Both the position numbers and the translations under genes were made by a program. Shown here in pieces: positions 9,678-20,343 of a DNA stretch of 64,000 nt (positions are counted from its first letter, which is position 1; every line of letters starts with the position of its first letter). The DNA is taken from contig CAIXZH010000116.1 of assembly GCA_903923905.1 (NCBI GenBank), positions 1 through 64,000 on the forward strand, in the 5' to 3' direction. The notes below the pieces were generated by a model, which saw nothing but the letters and a program-made list of their open reading frames with translations, ran no database searches and was not told where the DNA came from. The DNA comes from an uncultured Bacteroidia bacterium. GTDB lineage: Bacteria; Bacteroidota; Bacteroidia; Bacteroidales; Prolixibacteraceae.

Positions 9678-12341
9678 TTATTTGACTACCTTAAGGATTC
9701 CCCTTAAACGGATATCCTTGCAGGAGGCGCCGATCATAATCCTGAAATCGCCGGGCTCGACCACTTTTTTGAGATTAATGTCAAGCATGGACAGAGTTTC
9801 GGGAGTTATGGCAAAACTTGCCGTTTTACTTTTTCCGGGCAGAAGATTGATGCGCTGGAATCCTTTGAGCTCCGTGACCGGTCGGGCCACCGAGGCAAGC
9901 TCATCATGAACATACAACTGAGCAACCTCATCCCCGGCGTATTTCCCGGTGTTGGTTATTTTGCAGGTTATTGTCGTTGAATCGTTTGCCGATATGCTAT
10001 TTTTTTCAAAGTTCAGATCCGAATATTCAAAAACAGTATAGCTCATTCCATATCCAAACGGAAACAGGGGTTGCCCGGTCAGGTTATTATAATCGTCACC
10101 GCGACCGGTAGGTTTATGGTTATAGACCAATGGAAGCTGCCCCTCAAAAATAGGAAAACTGATTGGCAACCGACCCGCAGGATTGTAATCACCAAATAAA
10201 ATGTCTGCCACTGCGCTTCCTCCATCTTCTCCCGGATACCAGATGTCGAGAATTGCGGGGACATTTTTCAGCCAGTTATTCATGGTTATTGCACTTCCAC
10301 CCACCAGGATAACTACAATTGGTATTCCTGTTGCTGCAATTTTATTGATTAGTTCTTCCTGGCGACCCGGCAGATTTAGGTAAGCACGGTCACTGAATTC
10401 TCCTTCCTCAATCCCAACAGCCACAACAGCCACATCACTTCTTTTAACAAGTTCAACAGCCCTGGAAATTTCATCCGATTGATTATTGACCACCCCGGCG
10501 TTCCACAACAAACTTAAAACTGCATTCCCCGCAGGCTCGAAATACTCTATCCGCAGGTCATATTCCTTATCCTTTTCAAAGGTATAGTCGGCAACAATGG
10601 TCTGACGGCTCAGTTTTTTCCAGTTATCAATCACCAGCTTATTATCCAGATACAACCGGTAGCCATCATTACCGTTTATGCCGATTTTCAGTTTGCCGCT
10701 CTCAGCTGCTTTCAGCTTTCCAGTCCACCGGACGGAATAAAAATCATAGGATAATTTTTCCGGATCAGGGGAGAAGAGTGTCCAACCAAACTGTATCCTG
10801 GGATCTATCCGTGTAAACATTGGATTTCCGCTTAATGTCACATTATCGAAATATTCCCCTATCAATCCTTTTTGGATTTTCTCGTCAACAGTACAGGAGA
10901 GGAAGTCGGATGCTATGGTGACATATTCCGTATTGATCCGGTCACAACCTTTTGCATACTCTACATTCACCTGACTTCCAAGTTTATTCCTGATCCCATC
11001 AAGGATATTCACCGGATTGATCCCCGGACCGCTGTAATCGCCCAACCGCCCTTCGGTGGCATCCGGTCCGATTACTGCAATAGATTTTATGGTTTTGGAT
11101 AATGGAAGGGTCTGCTGATCATTCTTCAGAAGCACAATCGATTCTTTAGCTGCTTCTTTGGCCAACTTGCGGTGGGAGGGGTGGCCGTTCCATTTTCCTG
11201 CTTCTTTGGGATCGATATAAGGATTGTCAAAAAGTCCCAGTTCAAACTTATTGCTCAACACCCTGCATACGGCCTGATTTATCACCTTTGGATCGATGCG
11301 ACCATCATAAAAAGGGGGTGAAAAGAGTTTATAGTGATCGTAGCTTGTTTGAAAGATCACGTCGAGGCCGTTGGTTATTGATTTAGCAGTAGATTCAGGG
11401 TAGTCTTTGGCCGTGAAATGCAGGACGTTTGCACCACCTGTGGCACCTGCATCCGAGATCACGAAACCCTTGAATCCCCACTCTTTTTTCAGGATCTGAT
11501 TCAGTGTCCAGTCATTTGCGGTGCAGGGACTTCCGTCCACCGAGTTATAGGCTGTCATTACTGATCGGGATCCACCCCGTTTAAAACAGGCTTCAAAAGG
11601 GGCAAGGTAAATCTCGCGCATAAGCCGCTCGTCCCAGTGGATAGGATAACTATCACGACCGCCATCCCCAATATTGGCCACATAGTGTTTTGGAGTGGTG
11701 ATTACCCCCATTTTTTCAAATTCAGATACAAAGGCAACTCCCATCTCAGAAGAGAGATATGGATCTTCTCCGTAGGTTTCCTCAGTTCTTCCCCAACGGA
11801 CATCACTGGCAATGTTCACCACCGGCGACAGAATCTGACGGATACCGCGGGTCTTACATTCCGTTGCAATGGCTTTCGAAACCCGGTGCATCAGATTGGT
11901 ATCCCAGGTTGCAGCAAGGCCAATCGACTGCGGAAAGGCCGTTGCCCCCTGGCGGACTAATCCATGTAAAGCTTCATCATAGGGAATAATGGGAATACCC
12001 AACCGGCTTTTCTCAATAAAGAAATGCTGCATCCGGTTAACCCCTTCTGCCGTTTCATCGGCTGAAGCTCCAGGAGCATAACTCAGCATTTGTCCGGAAG
12101 CATTCCCGTTCTGACCGGAAGTACTGATCTCAAAGCCAAAAATCCCAGTTTTGTATTTCTCCAGATTATCGCTGACGTCACCGGGTATCATAAACAATTG
12201 CCAGAACTTTTCTTCGGGTGTCATGCGTGAAAGTAAATCGTTTACACGATCCTGGATCGGAACTTTGGGATCTTTATAAGGTTGTGATTTAGAGGTAATG
12301 GCGGTTAAAAAAAATAAAATCACGAATATCAGATTCTTCAT
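9678..12341 (-). CDS. Beta-glucosidase-like GH3 with internal PA14 and C-terminal Fn3-like domains
   Basis: 887 aa; GH3 'GFVISDAGATGG', PA14-like 'LIGEYFDNVTLSGNP...YRLYLDNKLVIDNW...YDLRIEYFEPAGNAVLSLLW', Fn3-like C-terminus. Confidence 0.92.
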   Translation of the reverse strand: MKNLIFVILFFLTAITSKSQPYKDPKVPIQDRVNDLLSRMTPEEKFWQLFMIPGDVSDNLEKYKTGIFGFEISTSGQNGNASGQMLSYAPGASADETAEGVNRMQHFFIEKSRLGIPIIPYDEALHGLVRQGATAFPQSIGLAATWDTNLMHRVSKAIATECKTRGIRQILSPVVNIASDVRWGRTEETYGEDPYLSSEMGVAFVSEFEKMGVITTPKHYVANIGDGGRDSYPIHWDERLMREIYLAPFEACFKRGGSRSVMTAYNSVDGSPCTANDWTLNQILKKEWGFKGFVISDAGATGGANVLHFTAKDYPESTAKSITNGLDVIFQTSYDHYKLFSPPFYDGRIDPKVINQAVCRVLSNKFELGLFDNPYIDPKEAGKWNGHPSHRKLAKEAAKESIVLLKNDQQTLPLSKTIKSIAVIGPDATEGRLGDYSGPGINPVNILDGIRNKLGSQVNVEYAKGCDRINTEYVTIASDFLSCTVDEKIQKGLIGEYFDNVTLSGNPMFTRIDPRIQFGWTLFSPDPEKLSYDFYSVRWTGKLKAAESGKLKIGINGNDGYRLYLDNKLVIDNWKKLSRQTIVADYTFEKDKEYDLRIEYFEPAGNAVLSLLWNAGVVNNQSDEISRAVELVKRSDVAVVAVGIEEGEFSDRAYLNLPGRQEELINKIAATGIPIVVILVGGSAITMNNWLKNVPAILDIWYPGEDGGSAVADILFGDYNPAGRLPISFPIFEGQLPLVYNHKPTGRGDDYNNLTGQPLFPFGYGMSYTVFEYSDLNFEKNSISANDSTTITCKITNTGKYAGDEVAQLYVHDELASVARPVTELKGFQRINLLPGKSKTASFAITPETLSMLDINLKKVVEPGDFRIMIGASCKDIRLRGILKVVK

Positions 12342-12433
12342 AAATAGCAGATGGTGAATACAAAACTCAGATTATCCTTTCAAAATTACTCAATCCGATT
12401 GGCATATTCAAGGTTCGCCTCCTTCCGGGTTTA

Positions 12434-12468
12434 CCGCAAAGGTTTACGCAAAGCTTTGCGGTTGCAAA
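12434..12468. promoter_or_regulatory. Candidate LacI-family operator cluster (perfect 14-bp palindrome with overlapping repeats)
   Basis: CGCAAAGCTTTGCG at 12447-12460, CCGCAAAG/CTTTGCGG at 12434-12441/12454-12461, TTTGC-GGTT-GCAAA at 12455-12468; about 90-120 bp upstream of the GH3 start and about 600 bp upstream of the LacI-family gene. Confidence 0.5.
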
Positions 12469-12538
12469 ATATGTTGTAAAACATGTAAAAGACTTCAGAA
12501 ATATTAATGAGGGATGAACTGACTTTGCCAGGTCAGAC

Positions 12539-12949
12539 CTATTGAGAAACCGCCAAAGAGAAATTTAAATTAAGCGATGCCTTTGGCGGGGTAATGGCAA
12601 TATCCATAAGTTTATAGTTAATGATATAGGATCCCATGGGTAGTTTCCCGATTATAATGGTATCATTGCTTATAAAACACGGCATCATAACCCGGCTGTT
12701 AAACTGCTCGACAATTTGAATTGTACTTCCGTTTCGGGTTAGACTTGCGAGTTTATTGTATTGACAATCATCATATACCACCAATTTAACCTCATCGCTG
12801 CTGGCCGGATTTGAAGGAATGATTTTCATATTATACTCAGCCGGATCACTGATAATTACCGGGACAATATTCCTGGAGCAGGCAGTAAAGAGAGCCATAC
12901 TTAGAATGACAGTTCTGATAAGATATTTATAAGAATTATATTTAATCAT
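12539..12949 (-). CDS. Hypothetical lipoprotein
   Basis: 136 aa; lipobox-like 'SMALFTAC'. Confidence 0.6.
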   Translation of the reverse strand: MIKYNSYKYLIRTVILSMALFTACSRNIVPVIISDPAEYNMKIIPSNPASSDEVKLVVYDDCQYNKLASLTRNGSTIQIVEQFNSRVMMPCFISNDTIIIGKLPMGSYIINYKLMDIAITPPKASLNLNFSLAVSQ

Positions 12950-13053
12950 GATTATGGCAGTAAAAAATTGACAACAATTTAATTCAAACTTTTAAATTGA
13001 TAATCTCCGGTATAAATTTAAGGGTATTTTCGTCCATTTTTAACTAATTTCGA

Positions 13054-14118
13054 ATGATTTTAAAAGAAATTGAAAAGCCATTCAAAACAGTTCAGGAAAT
13101 AATGGTAAAACGAAGAATTTCACTTAAAGATATTGCAGAGGAGATTGGGGTTTCTATTTCAACGGTTTCCAGAGGACTGCGGAATCATCCGGACATCAGT
13201 GCCGAATTGACTGCTAAAATTAAAGCGTTGGCCGATTTGCATAATTATTCTCCGAATCCAATGGCAATGGGATTGTTAAAGCAGCGCACCAAAATGATCG
13301 GGGTGATTATTCCAGACCTGGTTACCCATTTTTTCTCCTCGGTAATTTCAGGTATTGATGAGGTGGCTGAAGCGAATGGCTATTTTGTGATTGTGTCGTC
13401 GTCGAATGAGTCATGCCGGAAGGAAAAGGAGAATATTCAAAACTTAATGAAAGCCAGGGTTGAAGGTTTTATTGTTTGTCTTTCACAAGAGACTTCCGAT
13501 TATGCTCATTTTGAACAGATAATTGAAGCAGAGATTCCACTGGTGTTTTTTGACAGGGTATGTCTTCAGGATAAGGTTCCCACAGTTGTTGCTGACAGTT
13601 TTGAGGCTGCACGAGGTATAACCCGCCATTTTTGCGAGAATAAGGCTCAGCGCATTGCATATATCTCCGGACCTGATTACCTGAATATTTCAGATGAGAG
13701 GCGGTTGGGATATTTACAGGGGTTATTGGATTATGGCCGTGAATTTCATGCTGAATATCTGGAGAAGTGCGATTTAAGTCCGGAATCAGCCGCCGCCGCC
13801 ACACAGCGGCTCTTGTCTCTTGCCGCTCCACCGGATGCAATCTTTGGAATTAATGATGCAGTAGTTTTTGCGGCAATGAAGGAGATCAGGAAACATGGAT
13901 TGGAAGTTCCGAAGGATGTGATGCTGGTTGGTTTTACGGACGAGTTTCATGCCACTGTGGTGCATCCAATGCTCACATCTGTGATGCATCCTACCCAGGA
14001 AATGGGAAGGGTCGCTGCCAGATTATTTCTTGAACTAACCGATAATATGAATATTTCCCCAAAGTCTGTAATTTTAAAAACAAAGCTGATTATAAGGGAG
14101 TCTTCGATTAAGCATTGA
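13054..14118 (+). CDS. LacI/GalR family transcriptional regulator (start may be 13102)
   Basis: 'ISLKDIAEEIGVSISTVSRGLRNHPDIS' HTH; periplasmic-binding-like domain 'MIGVIIPDLVTHFFSSVISGIDEVAEANGY'. Confidence 0.93.
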   Translation: MILKEIEKPFKTVQEIMVKRRISLKDIAEEIGVSISTVSRGLRNHPDISAELTAKIKALADLHNYSPNPMAMGLLKQRTKMIGVIIPDLVTHFFSSVISGIDEVAEANGYFVIVSSSNESCRKEKENIQNLMKARVEGFIVCLSQETSDYAHFEQIIEAEIPLVFFDRVCLQDKVPTVVADSFEAARGITRHFCENKAQRIAYISGPDYLNISDERRLGYLQGLLDYGREFHAEYLEKCDLSPESAAAATQRLLSLAAPPDAIFGINDAVVFAAMKEIRKHGLEVPKDVMLVGFTDEFHATVVHPMLTSVMHPTQEMGRVAARLFLELTDNMNISPKSVILKTKLIIRESSIKH

Positions 14119-14180
14119 GGCTTAAGGCTTCATCAGCCACCTGCTTCGTCTTAATTCTGCACCATATTCCTGTTATCTAT

Positions 14181-14218
14181 TCATAAAAAAAGCCGCTTGT
14201 TGAGCGGCTTTTTTATGA
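14181..14218. terminator. Strong bidirectional Rho-independent terminator between convergent genes
   Basis: TCATAAAAAAAGCCGCT-tgttg-AGCGGCTTTTTTATGA. Confidence 0.9.
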
Positions 14219-14228
14219 GATACATTGA

Positions 14229-16337
14229 TTAGTAGAACTTTCCACGTTTGTCGACGATTTTTGCATGCTCTCGCAAAGCTTCAAAAGCATTAATATTGGC
14301 ACGATAACCAACCGAAGCAGATAGCTTCTGTTTGTCGGCGGCCAGATCCTGATCGGAACCAGGATTAACACTGGATACTTTAATTACGTAAACTCCGCTG
14401 GTTCCTGCAACTGGTTTTGAAACCTGATTGCTCTCCAGAGCAGTTGCAGCACCTGCAATAGCGGGTTCAAATCCAACTCCCGGGATTGAATAGGTGTCAA
14501 AACTAATATCTTTTGCTTCCGTAATTGTAGCACCCACAGTAGTGGTTAGCTGGTTAAGATCTGTCTTTCCGGACATTTTCTCTATCAACTGCTGCGCTTT
14601 CTTCTCCTTCTTCACTTCACCTTCTACGCGTGCTTTGACGGAGTTCAACGAGGCAATCCCTTTTTCCTGTTCACTTGTCAGAACTGCAATGACAAATTGA
14701 CTTCCGAGCTCAAATATTGGGGTCCCTTCAGAACCGGAAATAATTGTTCCCGCTTTTGCGTTAAATGCTGCCCTGATTAATAATCGTGAATTTTCCAAAC
14801 CTGGAACATCTTTGTCGTTTTCACCAAGGGTCGCCATCCGTTTATTCAAACCCTGGGCTAAAATGGCTTCGTTAAATTTCTTTGGGTCCTGATTTGAACT
14901 GGCAAATTTAGATGCCTTTGTATATGTTGCCTGATAGGTCTGGCTGCTTGGTTCTATAAGTCGGTCAATTGTAGCTAATTGAACATTGGGTAGGGTTTTA
15001 CCGCGGCTGGTTACCTGAACCAGATGGATGCCATATTGTGTTTTTACAACCTGTAGCTCATTTAATTTTCCAAAGAATACAGCTTCCTCAAATGGTTTTA
15101 CCATCATCCCCCGACGAATCCAGCCTAAAGCTCCGCCATTATTGGCAGATCCATTATCCTGTGATTTGGATCGGGCTATATCTTCAAACTTCATTCCTTT
15201 TACAACAATCAGGTTTTTAATACTGTCAATGGTTGTAGTTGCCTTGGTAAGCTCCTGCGCATTATTTGCTTTTATCAGGATGTGACGAGCCTGAACCGAA
15301 TCCGGAAGATCTTCAAATCGTTGAATTTTTACCAGTTTCCAGCTTTTATTATCCTTGTAGGGACCATAAATATCACCCACCTTTCCGGAGAAGGCAAAAT
15401 TGCCAATCTCAGGTGAAAGCTCCCCTTTTTTGAAGAAAGTAGGGTCGAAAGAGACATCCGAATTAATATTCACAAAGGCTGCAGGATCTGCTGCTGCAGC
15501 AAATTCAGGCTTGATATCGTTTGACCATTTGATCAGTTTATCTTCATCCGCTTTGGAAGCAACTACAGGGAAAGATACATATTCGATGCTTCTGTTATTT
15601 TCCTGTTTGTATTTCTCTTTGTTCTTGTCGTAATATGCCTGAATATCAGAATCCGATACTTTTACATCATTGTCGGGTACTGAGGCGTACAATTTTGAGG
15701 CAACCTGAATATTCGCCTTGTGATTACGCCCTTTGAGATCGCTCTTGGCCTCTTCGGAGGTTATATACATCCCTTTTGCAAGAAGATTATTGTATTTTGA
15801 GAACGAACGTTCTTCAATAATCTGATTTTCAACAAATAACCAATAGTTATGTTCCTTTCCGGTATTGTTGGTTTGCTGATATTTTAAAAACTGGATCAAA
15901 GCTGGGCGGTTAATTGTACCAGTATTGGGATCGCGGAAAATGCTTTGAATGATCGGATGAGGATTTTTTCCCTGCACCAGATCAAAAAGTTCTGTTGAAC
16001 ATACGCTGATGCCCAGATTCTCATAGATGTCTTTCATGGTCAGATTCCGAACCATACTTTGCCATGTTTGCTCTTTTATCTGGTCTGTGGTTTTCTGGTC
16101 AAGCGAAGTTTTGCCTGAATTCATTTTGTAAATATCGGCCAGTTCGTCAACTTTTGCCTGGAATTCGGGGTAGGTTACTGTATTCCCGTCAATAACTGCT
16201 ATTTCCATCTTCTTGCCACGCATGATCGAGCTGGATGATTTGAACAAGTCGCCGAGGATAAAAGCTGCGAGTGCCATACCAATAAATATTGCAATCGCAA
16301 TTCCGGCACGGTTCCTGATTTTCTGTAATGTTGCCAT
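14229..16337 (-). CDS. Periplasmic peptidyl-prolyl isomerase, SurA/PpiD-like with parvulin domain
   Basis: 702 aa; N-terminal TM anchor 'IAIAIFIGMALAAFILGDLF'; parvulin 'ARHILIKANNAQE...GGALGWIRRGMMVKPFEEAVFFGKLNELQVVKTQYGIHLVQVTSRG'. Confidence 0.9.
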   Translation of the reverse strand: MATLQKIRNRAGIAIAIFIGMALAAFILGDLFKSSSSIMRGKKMEIAVIDGNTVTYPEFQAKVDELADIYKMNSGKTSLDQKTTDQIKEQTWQSMVRNLTMKDIYENLGISVCSTELFDLVQGKNPHPIIQSIFRDPNTGTINRPALIQFLKYQQTNNTGKEHNYWLFVENQIIEERSFSKYNNLLAKGMYITSEEAKSDLKGRNHKANIQVASKLYASVPDNDVKVSDSDIQAYYDKNKEKYKQENNRSIEYVSFPVVASKADEDKLIKWSNDIKPEFAAAADPAAFVNINSDVSFDPTFFKKGELSPEIGNFAFSGKVGDIYGPYKDNKSWKLVKIQRFEDLPDSVQARHILIKANNAQELTKATTTIDSIKNLIVVKGMKFEDIARSKSQDNGSANNGGALGWIRRGMMVKPFEEAVFFGKLNELQVVKTQYGIHLVQVTSRGKTLPNVQLATIDRLIEPSSQTYQATYTKASKFASSNQDPKKFNEAILAQGLNKRMATLGENDKDVPGLENSRLLIRAAFNAKAGTIISGSEGTPIFELGSQFVIAVLTSEQEKGIASLNSVKARVEGEVKKEKKAQQLIEKMSGKTDLNQLTTTVGATITEAKDISFDTYSIPGVGFEPAIAGAATALESNQVSKPVAGTSGVYVIKVSSVNPGSDQDLAADKQKLSASVGYRANINAFEALREHAKIVDKRGKFY

Positions 16338-16438
16338 CGATATTTGGTTACTTTATAATTATTTTACTTAATCTCTGTTAAGCGTGCGAAGATAGTAAAT
16401 TTCAGCTTGTAAATTACGAGCGTTCATAATTTTCAATT

Positions 16439-17056
16439 TTATTTGTTGTTCTGATCTATGATATAAATATGTCCTGTGGTTTTTTTGAAAGCCCACTTTT
16501 TCATTTGAGAATCGGACTCGAATCCTCCGGAACCTGTGATATCCTGATCCTCTTTCTTTATATTGACAAATTTTTCCGAATAGATCTTGTCTTCCTTAAT
16601 CAGGTAGATCAGCTCTTCTGATCTTAGGGTATCTCCTTTGTTGTTTACCATAACGACATTCCCTGTGGCCAGCCATTTTTCCTCCTTTTCGAAATTCTTC
16701 CCGTAATTGGCAGATAATTCAGATATGATTTTCCTGTTGGTATCAAATTGCTGAAGATGAAAGCCCTCAGGAAACTCTTTGTAGGGTGATTTTTCACGGT
16801 CAAAAATAAGTAGCCTTGGGGTTCTCAGAAAATACCTGACCACTCCTGAATCGGTATAAAAAGTCTGAAAATTAAAGGCTTCTACCGAAGGGATCTTTTT
16901 ATTATTAATCAGATCCACAGGTATATCTGAGGCAACTTTCGAACTGCACGAAATGAGCAGCACGGTTGATGCGATGCAAATTACCCCCAAACCTATACGT
17001 TGACAAAGTTTTTCTAGTTTCAAAGAAACAGTGTTCATTGGTCGTATTGTTTTCAT
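16439..17056 (-). CDS. lptC: LPS export ABC transporter periplasmic protein LptC
   Basis: Lipobox 'STVLLISCSS', 'SELSANYGKNFEKEEKWLATGNVVMVNNKGDTLRSEELIY'. Confidence 0.85.
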   Translation of the reverse strand: MKTIRPMNTVSLKLEKLCQRIGLGVICIASTVLLISCSSKVASDIPVDLINNKKIPSVEAFNFQTFYTDSGVVRYFLRTPRLLIFDREKSPYKEFPEGFHLQQFDTNRKIISELSANYGKNFEKEEKWLATGNVVMVNNKGDTLRSEELIYLIKEDKIYSEKFVNIKKEDQDITGSGGFESDSQMKKWAFKKTTGHIYIIDQNNK

Positions 17057-17079
17057 GAAATAAGTTTTTTCATGAATGA

Positions 17080-17814
17080 TTATTTTTTCTTTGCATTATA
17101 TTCCAGAATTCTGTTTAGCCCGATCAGGGTCAACTCGAATTTTACAAAGGTGGTGTTTTTTAATTTTTTATCAAAAAAATACGAATCACCACCAGTTAAA
17201 ATAGTCAGGCAACCGGGCAGGATCTTAGTTACATGATCAATCATTCCATCAATTTCAAAGAGCATCCCGTTCTGGACGCCACTTCTGATTGCATCTTCTG
17301 TAGTCCGTCCAAAATCCTCCCAACTATCTTCGGCAGCTATTTCAGGTAGTTTACTCGTGAATTGGTGAAGCGCCTTAAATCTTATTGCCAGTCCGGGAGA
17401 GATATTCCCCCCCAGAAAGCGATTGTTTTTATCAATTAAATCAAAAGTTATTGCGGTACCCGCATCAATTATCAAAAGATCTTTCCCCGGGAAAAGGCAA
17501 ACTCCGCCTACTGCTGCAGCGAGTCTGTCAAGACCCAAAGTCGATTTTGAGTGATACAGATTATCTATGGGAACCGGTGTCTGATGATTAAACTCAATAA
17601 AAAGTTCGAATTCCTTAATAAGAGCGTCGGGTAAACCTGGTTCAGTAGTGCCTACTGATGAAAGAATGGCCTGATTTAATTCCGGATAAATAAGTTTCAG
17701 GTGGCTAAGCTGAGTATTATCAAAAGATTTGGTGAAAATGGTTTGAACAATCTCACCTGCATCAAATACTGCAACTTTGGTCTGACTATTCCCTATATCG
17801 ATTACTAGATTCAA
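17080..17814 (-). CDS. coaX: Type III pantothenate kinase
   Basis: 'MNLVIDIGNSQTKVAVF', 'LGLDRLAAAVGG', 'LLIIDAGTAITFDLID', 'GGNISPGLAIRFKALHQFTSKLP'. Confidence 0.95.
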   Translation of the reverse strand: MNLVIDIGNSQTKVAVFDAGEIVQTIFTKSFDNTQLSHLKLIYPELNQAILSSVGTTEPGLPDALIKEFELFIEFNHQTPVPIDNLYHSKSTLGLDRLAAAVGGVCLFPGKDLLIIDAGTAITFDLIDKNNRFLGGNISPGLAIRFKALHQFTSKLPEIAAEDSWEDFGRTTEDAIRSGVQNGMLFEIDGMIDHVTKILPGCLTILTGGDSYFFDKKLKNTTFVKFELTLIGLNRILEYNAKKK

Positions 17815-17818
17815 TGGT

Positions 17819-18682
17819 TCAGGATTCTATATTCATACTAATATCAAATGCCGTAACCGAGTGGGTGAGTGCTCCAATTGAAATGTAATCCACCCCGGTG
17901 CCTGCAACCTCTTTTAAACGTTCAATGGTCATATTTCCAGAGGCTTCCACCTTGGCCTGGCCATTGATAATCATTACGCTTTCAGCCATTTGCGGGGTTG
18001 TCATATTGTCGAGCATAATAATATCAGCGCCGGCAGCTATAGCTTCCCTGACTTCGTCAAAGTTAGTTGCCTCGACTTCAATTTTAAGGTTGCCTGTAAT
18101 TCCTTTTTTGATTTGCATTACTGCATTGGTTATTCCTCCGGCAATTTTAATATGGTTGTCCTTTATCAGAACCATATCGTAAAGCCCGATCCGGTGGTTC
18201 GTTCCGCCCCCCATCAGGACTGCATATTTATCCAAAAGGCGTAATCCGGGGACCGTTTTGCGCGTATCTAGTATTTTTGTTTGATAACCTGCCAACTCGG
18301 TTACGCACCTATTTGTCATTGTGGCAATTCCACTCATTCGCTGCATGAAATTTAAGGCCAGGCGTTCTCCGGTCAGCAAGGCCCTGTAGGAGCCGGAAAT
18401 TTCCAGAATAAGTTCTCCTTTACTAATTCGATCTCCGTCATTAATAAAAGTTTTCCATTTAATATGGTGGTCAAGTTTTCGGAATATGTATTCTGCTACT
18501 GAAAGACCGGCAATTATCCCAGAGGATTTAGCCACCATTGTAGCCATTGCATGAAGGTCTGCCGGAATTAATGAATTGGTTGTAATATCACCGCTCCCGA
18601 CATCTTCATTTAGGGCATATTCAATGAATGGCTTAAGTGCCTCAATGTTTAATTCGCCTTTAAGATGTTCTGACTGCTTCAT
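17819..18682 (-). CDS. nadC: Nicotinate-nucleotide diphosphorylase (carboxylating)
   Basis: 'ALNEDVGSGDITTNSLIP', 'LNFMQRMSGIATMT', 'ILDTRKTVPGLRLLDKYAVLMGGGTNHRIGLYDMVLIKDNH'. Confidence 0.96.
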   Translation of the reverse strand: MKQSEHLKGELNIEALKPFIEYALNEDVGSGDITTNSLIPADLHAMATMVAKSSGIIAGLSVAEYIFRKLDHHIKWKTFINDGDRISKGELILEISGSYRALLTGERLALNFMQRMSGIATMTNRCVTELAGYQTKILDTRKTVPGLRLLDKYAVLMGGGTNHRIGLYDMVLIKDNHIKIAGGITNAVMQIKKGITGNLKIEVEATNFDEVREAIAAGADIIMLDNMTTPQMAESVMIINGQAKVEASGNMTIERLKEVAGTGVDYISIGALTHSVTAFDISMNIES

Positions 18683-20234
18683 ACTGAATCTTTTTGCCTT
18701 TTTCCTGTATTATATGATGCAACTGCTCTTCGAGCTCCACGGGATAATCTGTTCTGATGTGTCCCCCCCTGCTCTCCTTCCGTTCCAGAGCCGAAAGGGT
18801 AATGATCCGGCATATATCGGTGAGATTGACTATTTTATGATAATTATAGTCGAGACCCGGGTCTTTATATTGAACAGCGATTGATTCAATTTTGGAGAGT
18901 GCCGATTCCAAACCTGCTGCATCGCGTACAATCCCAACCTGATCGCTCATTATATTGGCCAATTCGTTTTTAATCTGAAGATATTCCTGATCAGTATCCG
19001 GATTCAGCTTAATAGTATCCTGTTGGATTGTTAGTGGTTGATTAACCGTCAGATTCCGGGCTTTTTGAACTGCTCTTTTCCCGTAAACCAGACATTCGAG
19101 CAATGAATTACTAGCGAGCCGGTTTGCTCCCATCACACCTGTAGAGGCCACTTCTCCGCAGGCAAAAAGAGCCTGGATACTTGTTTGGCCCCAAATATCA
19201 GTCCTGATTCCGCCAACCATATAATGAGCCGCAGGGGCTATCGGGATCAAGTCCTCCAGGAGATTTATTCCGAATGATCTAAGATTTGAATCGATCGAAT
19301 GAAACCGTTCAGCCAGCGTGTCATTTTTCAGGTGCCTTAAGCTGAGAAAGATATTATTACCGGTTTCCTGCATTCTTTTAAAAATAGCCGAAGCTACTAC
19401 GTCACGCGGAGCCAATTCTGCCAATGGATGTATCTCCGTCATAAAACGAACCCCGTTCACGTCGAGTAAATGCGCCCCTTCTCCTCTTACCGCCTCACTG
19501 ATCAGGTAGGCTTCTTCACCGGGAATAGCAAGGGCAGTGGGATGAAACTGGATGAACTCCATATCAGCGAGTTTGGCTCCGGCCTGCCATGCCAGGGCGA
19601 TACCATCACCAGTGGCAGTATATGGATTCGTTGAACGGGAATAAAGTCTGGAAAGACCTCCGGTTGCCAGGATTGTAGCTTTACCAATAAATACAATATT
19701 CTCTCCGTCAATATATTGGAGTGTTTGAATTCCTTTGCAAATGTTATCTTCAACAATGATTTTCAATGCGGCACAATACTCAAAAGTTGTTATTCCGGGT
19801 TTGTTCAAAACCTTCTTGAGCATGAAACTGGTCATCATTTTTCCTGTTGCGTCGCCATCCGCATGTAAGATCCTTCGTTTCGAATGGCCACCTTCAAGCC
19901 CTAAGATCAGTTTTCCTTCAGGATCTTTGTCGAAATCCATTCCCTGGGAGATAAGTTCCCTGACTCTTTCAAGGCCTTCATTAACAAGCAGTGATACTGC
20001 ATCGTGGTCGCATAAATTACGTCCGGCAACCAACGTGTCTTCATAATGTTCGGAAGGATGATCATCTTCACCAATTGCCGCAGCAATACCTCCCTGTGCA
20101 TGATAGGAATTACTGATGTCCAGTTCAGATTTTGAAATGAGTGCAACACTGCCATAATCTGCCGCATGAAAAGCGGCAAGCAAGCCGGCAAGTCCGCTGC
20201 CTACTACAATAAAATCAAAAGTAAGGGTCTTCAT
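18660..20234 (-). CDS. nadB: L-aspartate oxidase
   Basis: 'FIVVGSGLAGLLAAFHAADYG', 'SYHAQGGIAAAIGEDDHPSEHYEDTLVAG', 'FHPTAL', 'AAHYMVGGIRTDIWGQTSI'; overlaps nadC by 23 bp. Confidence 0.96.
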   Translation of the reverse strand: MKTLTFDFIVVGSGLAGLLAAFHAADYGSVALISKSELDISNSYHAQGGIAAAIGEDDHPSEHYEDTLVAGRNLCDHDAVSLLVNEGLERVRELISQGMDFDKDPEGKLILGLEGGHSKRRILHADGDATGKMMTSFMLKKVLNKPGITTFEYCAALKIIVEDNICKGIQTLQYIDGENIVFIGKATILATGGLSRLYSRSTNPYTATGDGIALAWQAGAKLADMEFIQFHPTALAIPGEEAYLISEAVRGEGAHLLDVNGVRFMTEIHPLAELAPRDVVASAIFKRMQETGNNIFLSLRHLKNDTLAERFHSIDSNLRSFGINLLEDLIPIAPAAHYMVGGIRTDIWGQTSIQALFACGEVASTGVMGANRLASNSLLECLVYGKRAVQKARNLTVNQPLTIQQDTIKLNPDTDQEYLQIKNELANIMSDQVGIVRDAAGLESALSKIESIAVQYKDPGLDYNYHKIVNLTDICRIITLSALERKESRGGHIRTDYPVELEEQLHHIIQEKGKKIQYEAVRTS

Positions 20235-20343
20235 TAATTAATAAGCTACCTCCGGATTAATGAGCGACAAAAGTAACATTTCCGCTTTAGAAAATCATAG
20301 GTTATGATTATATTAATCGGAACGGCAGCTTCAAGACATTCCT

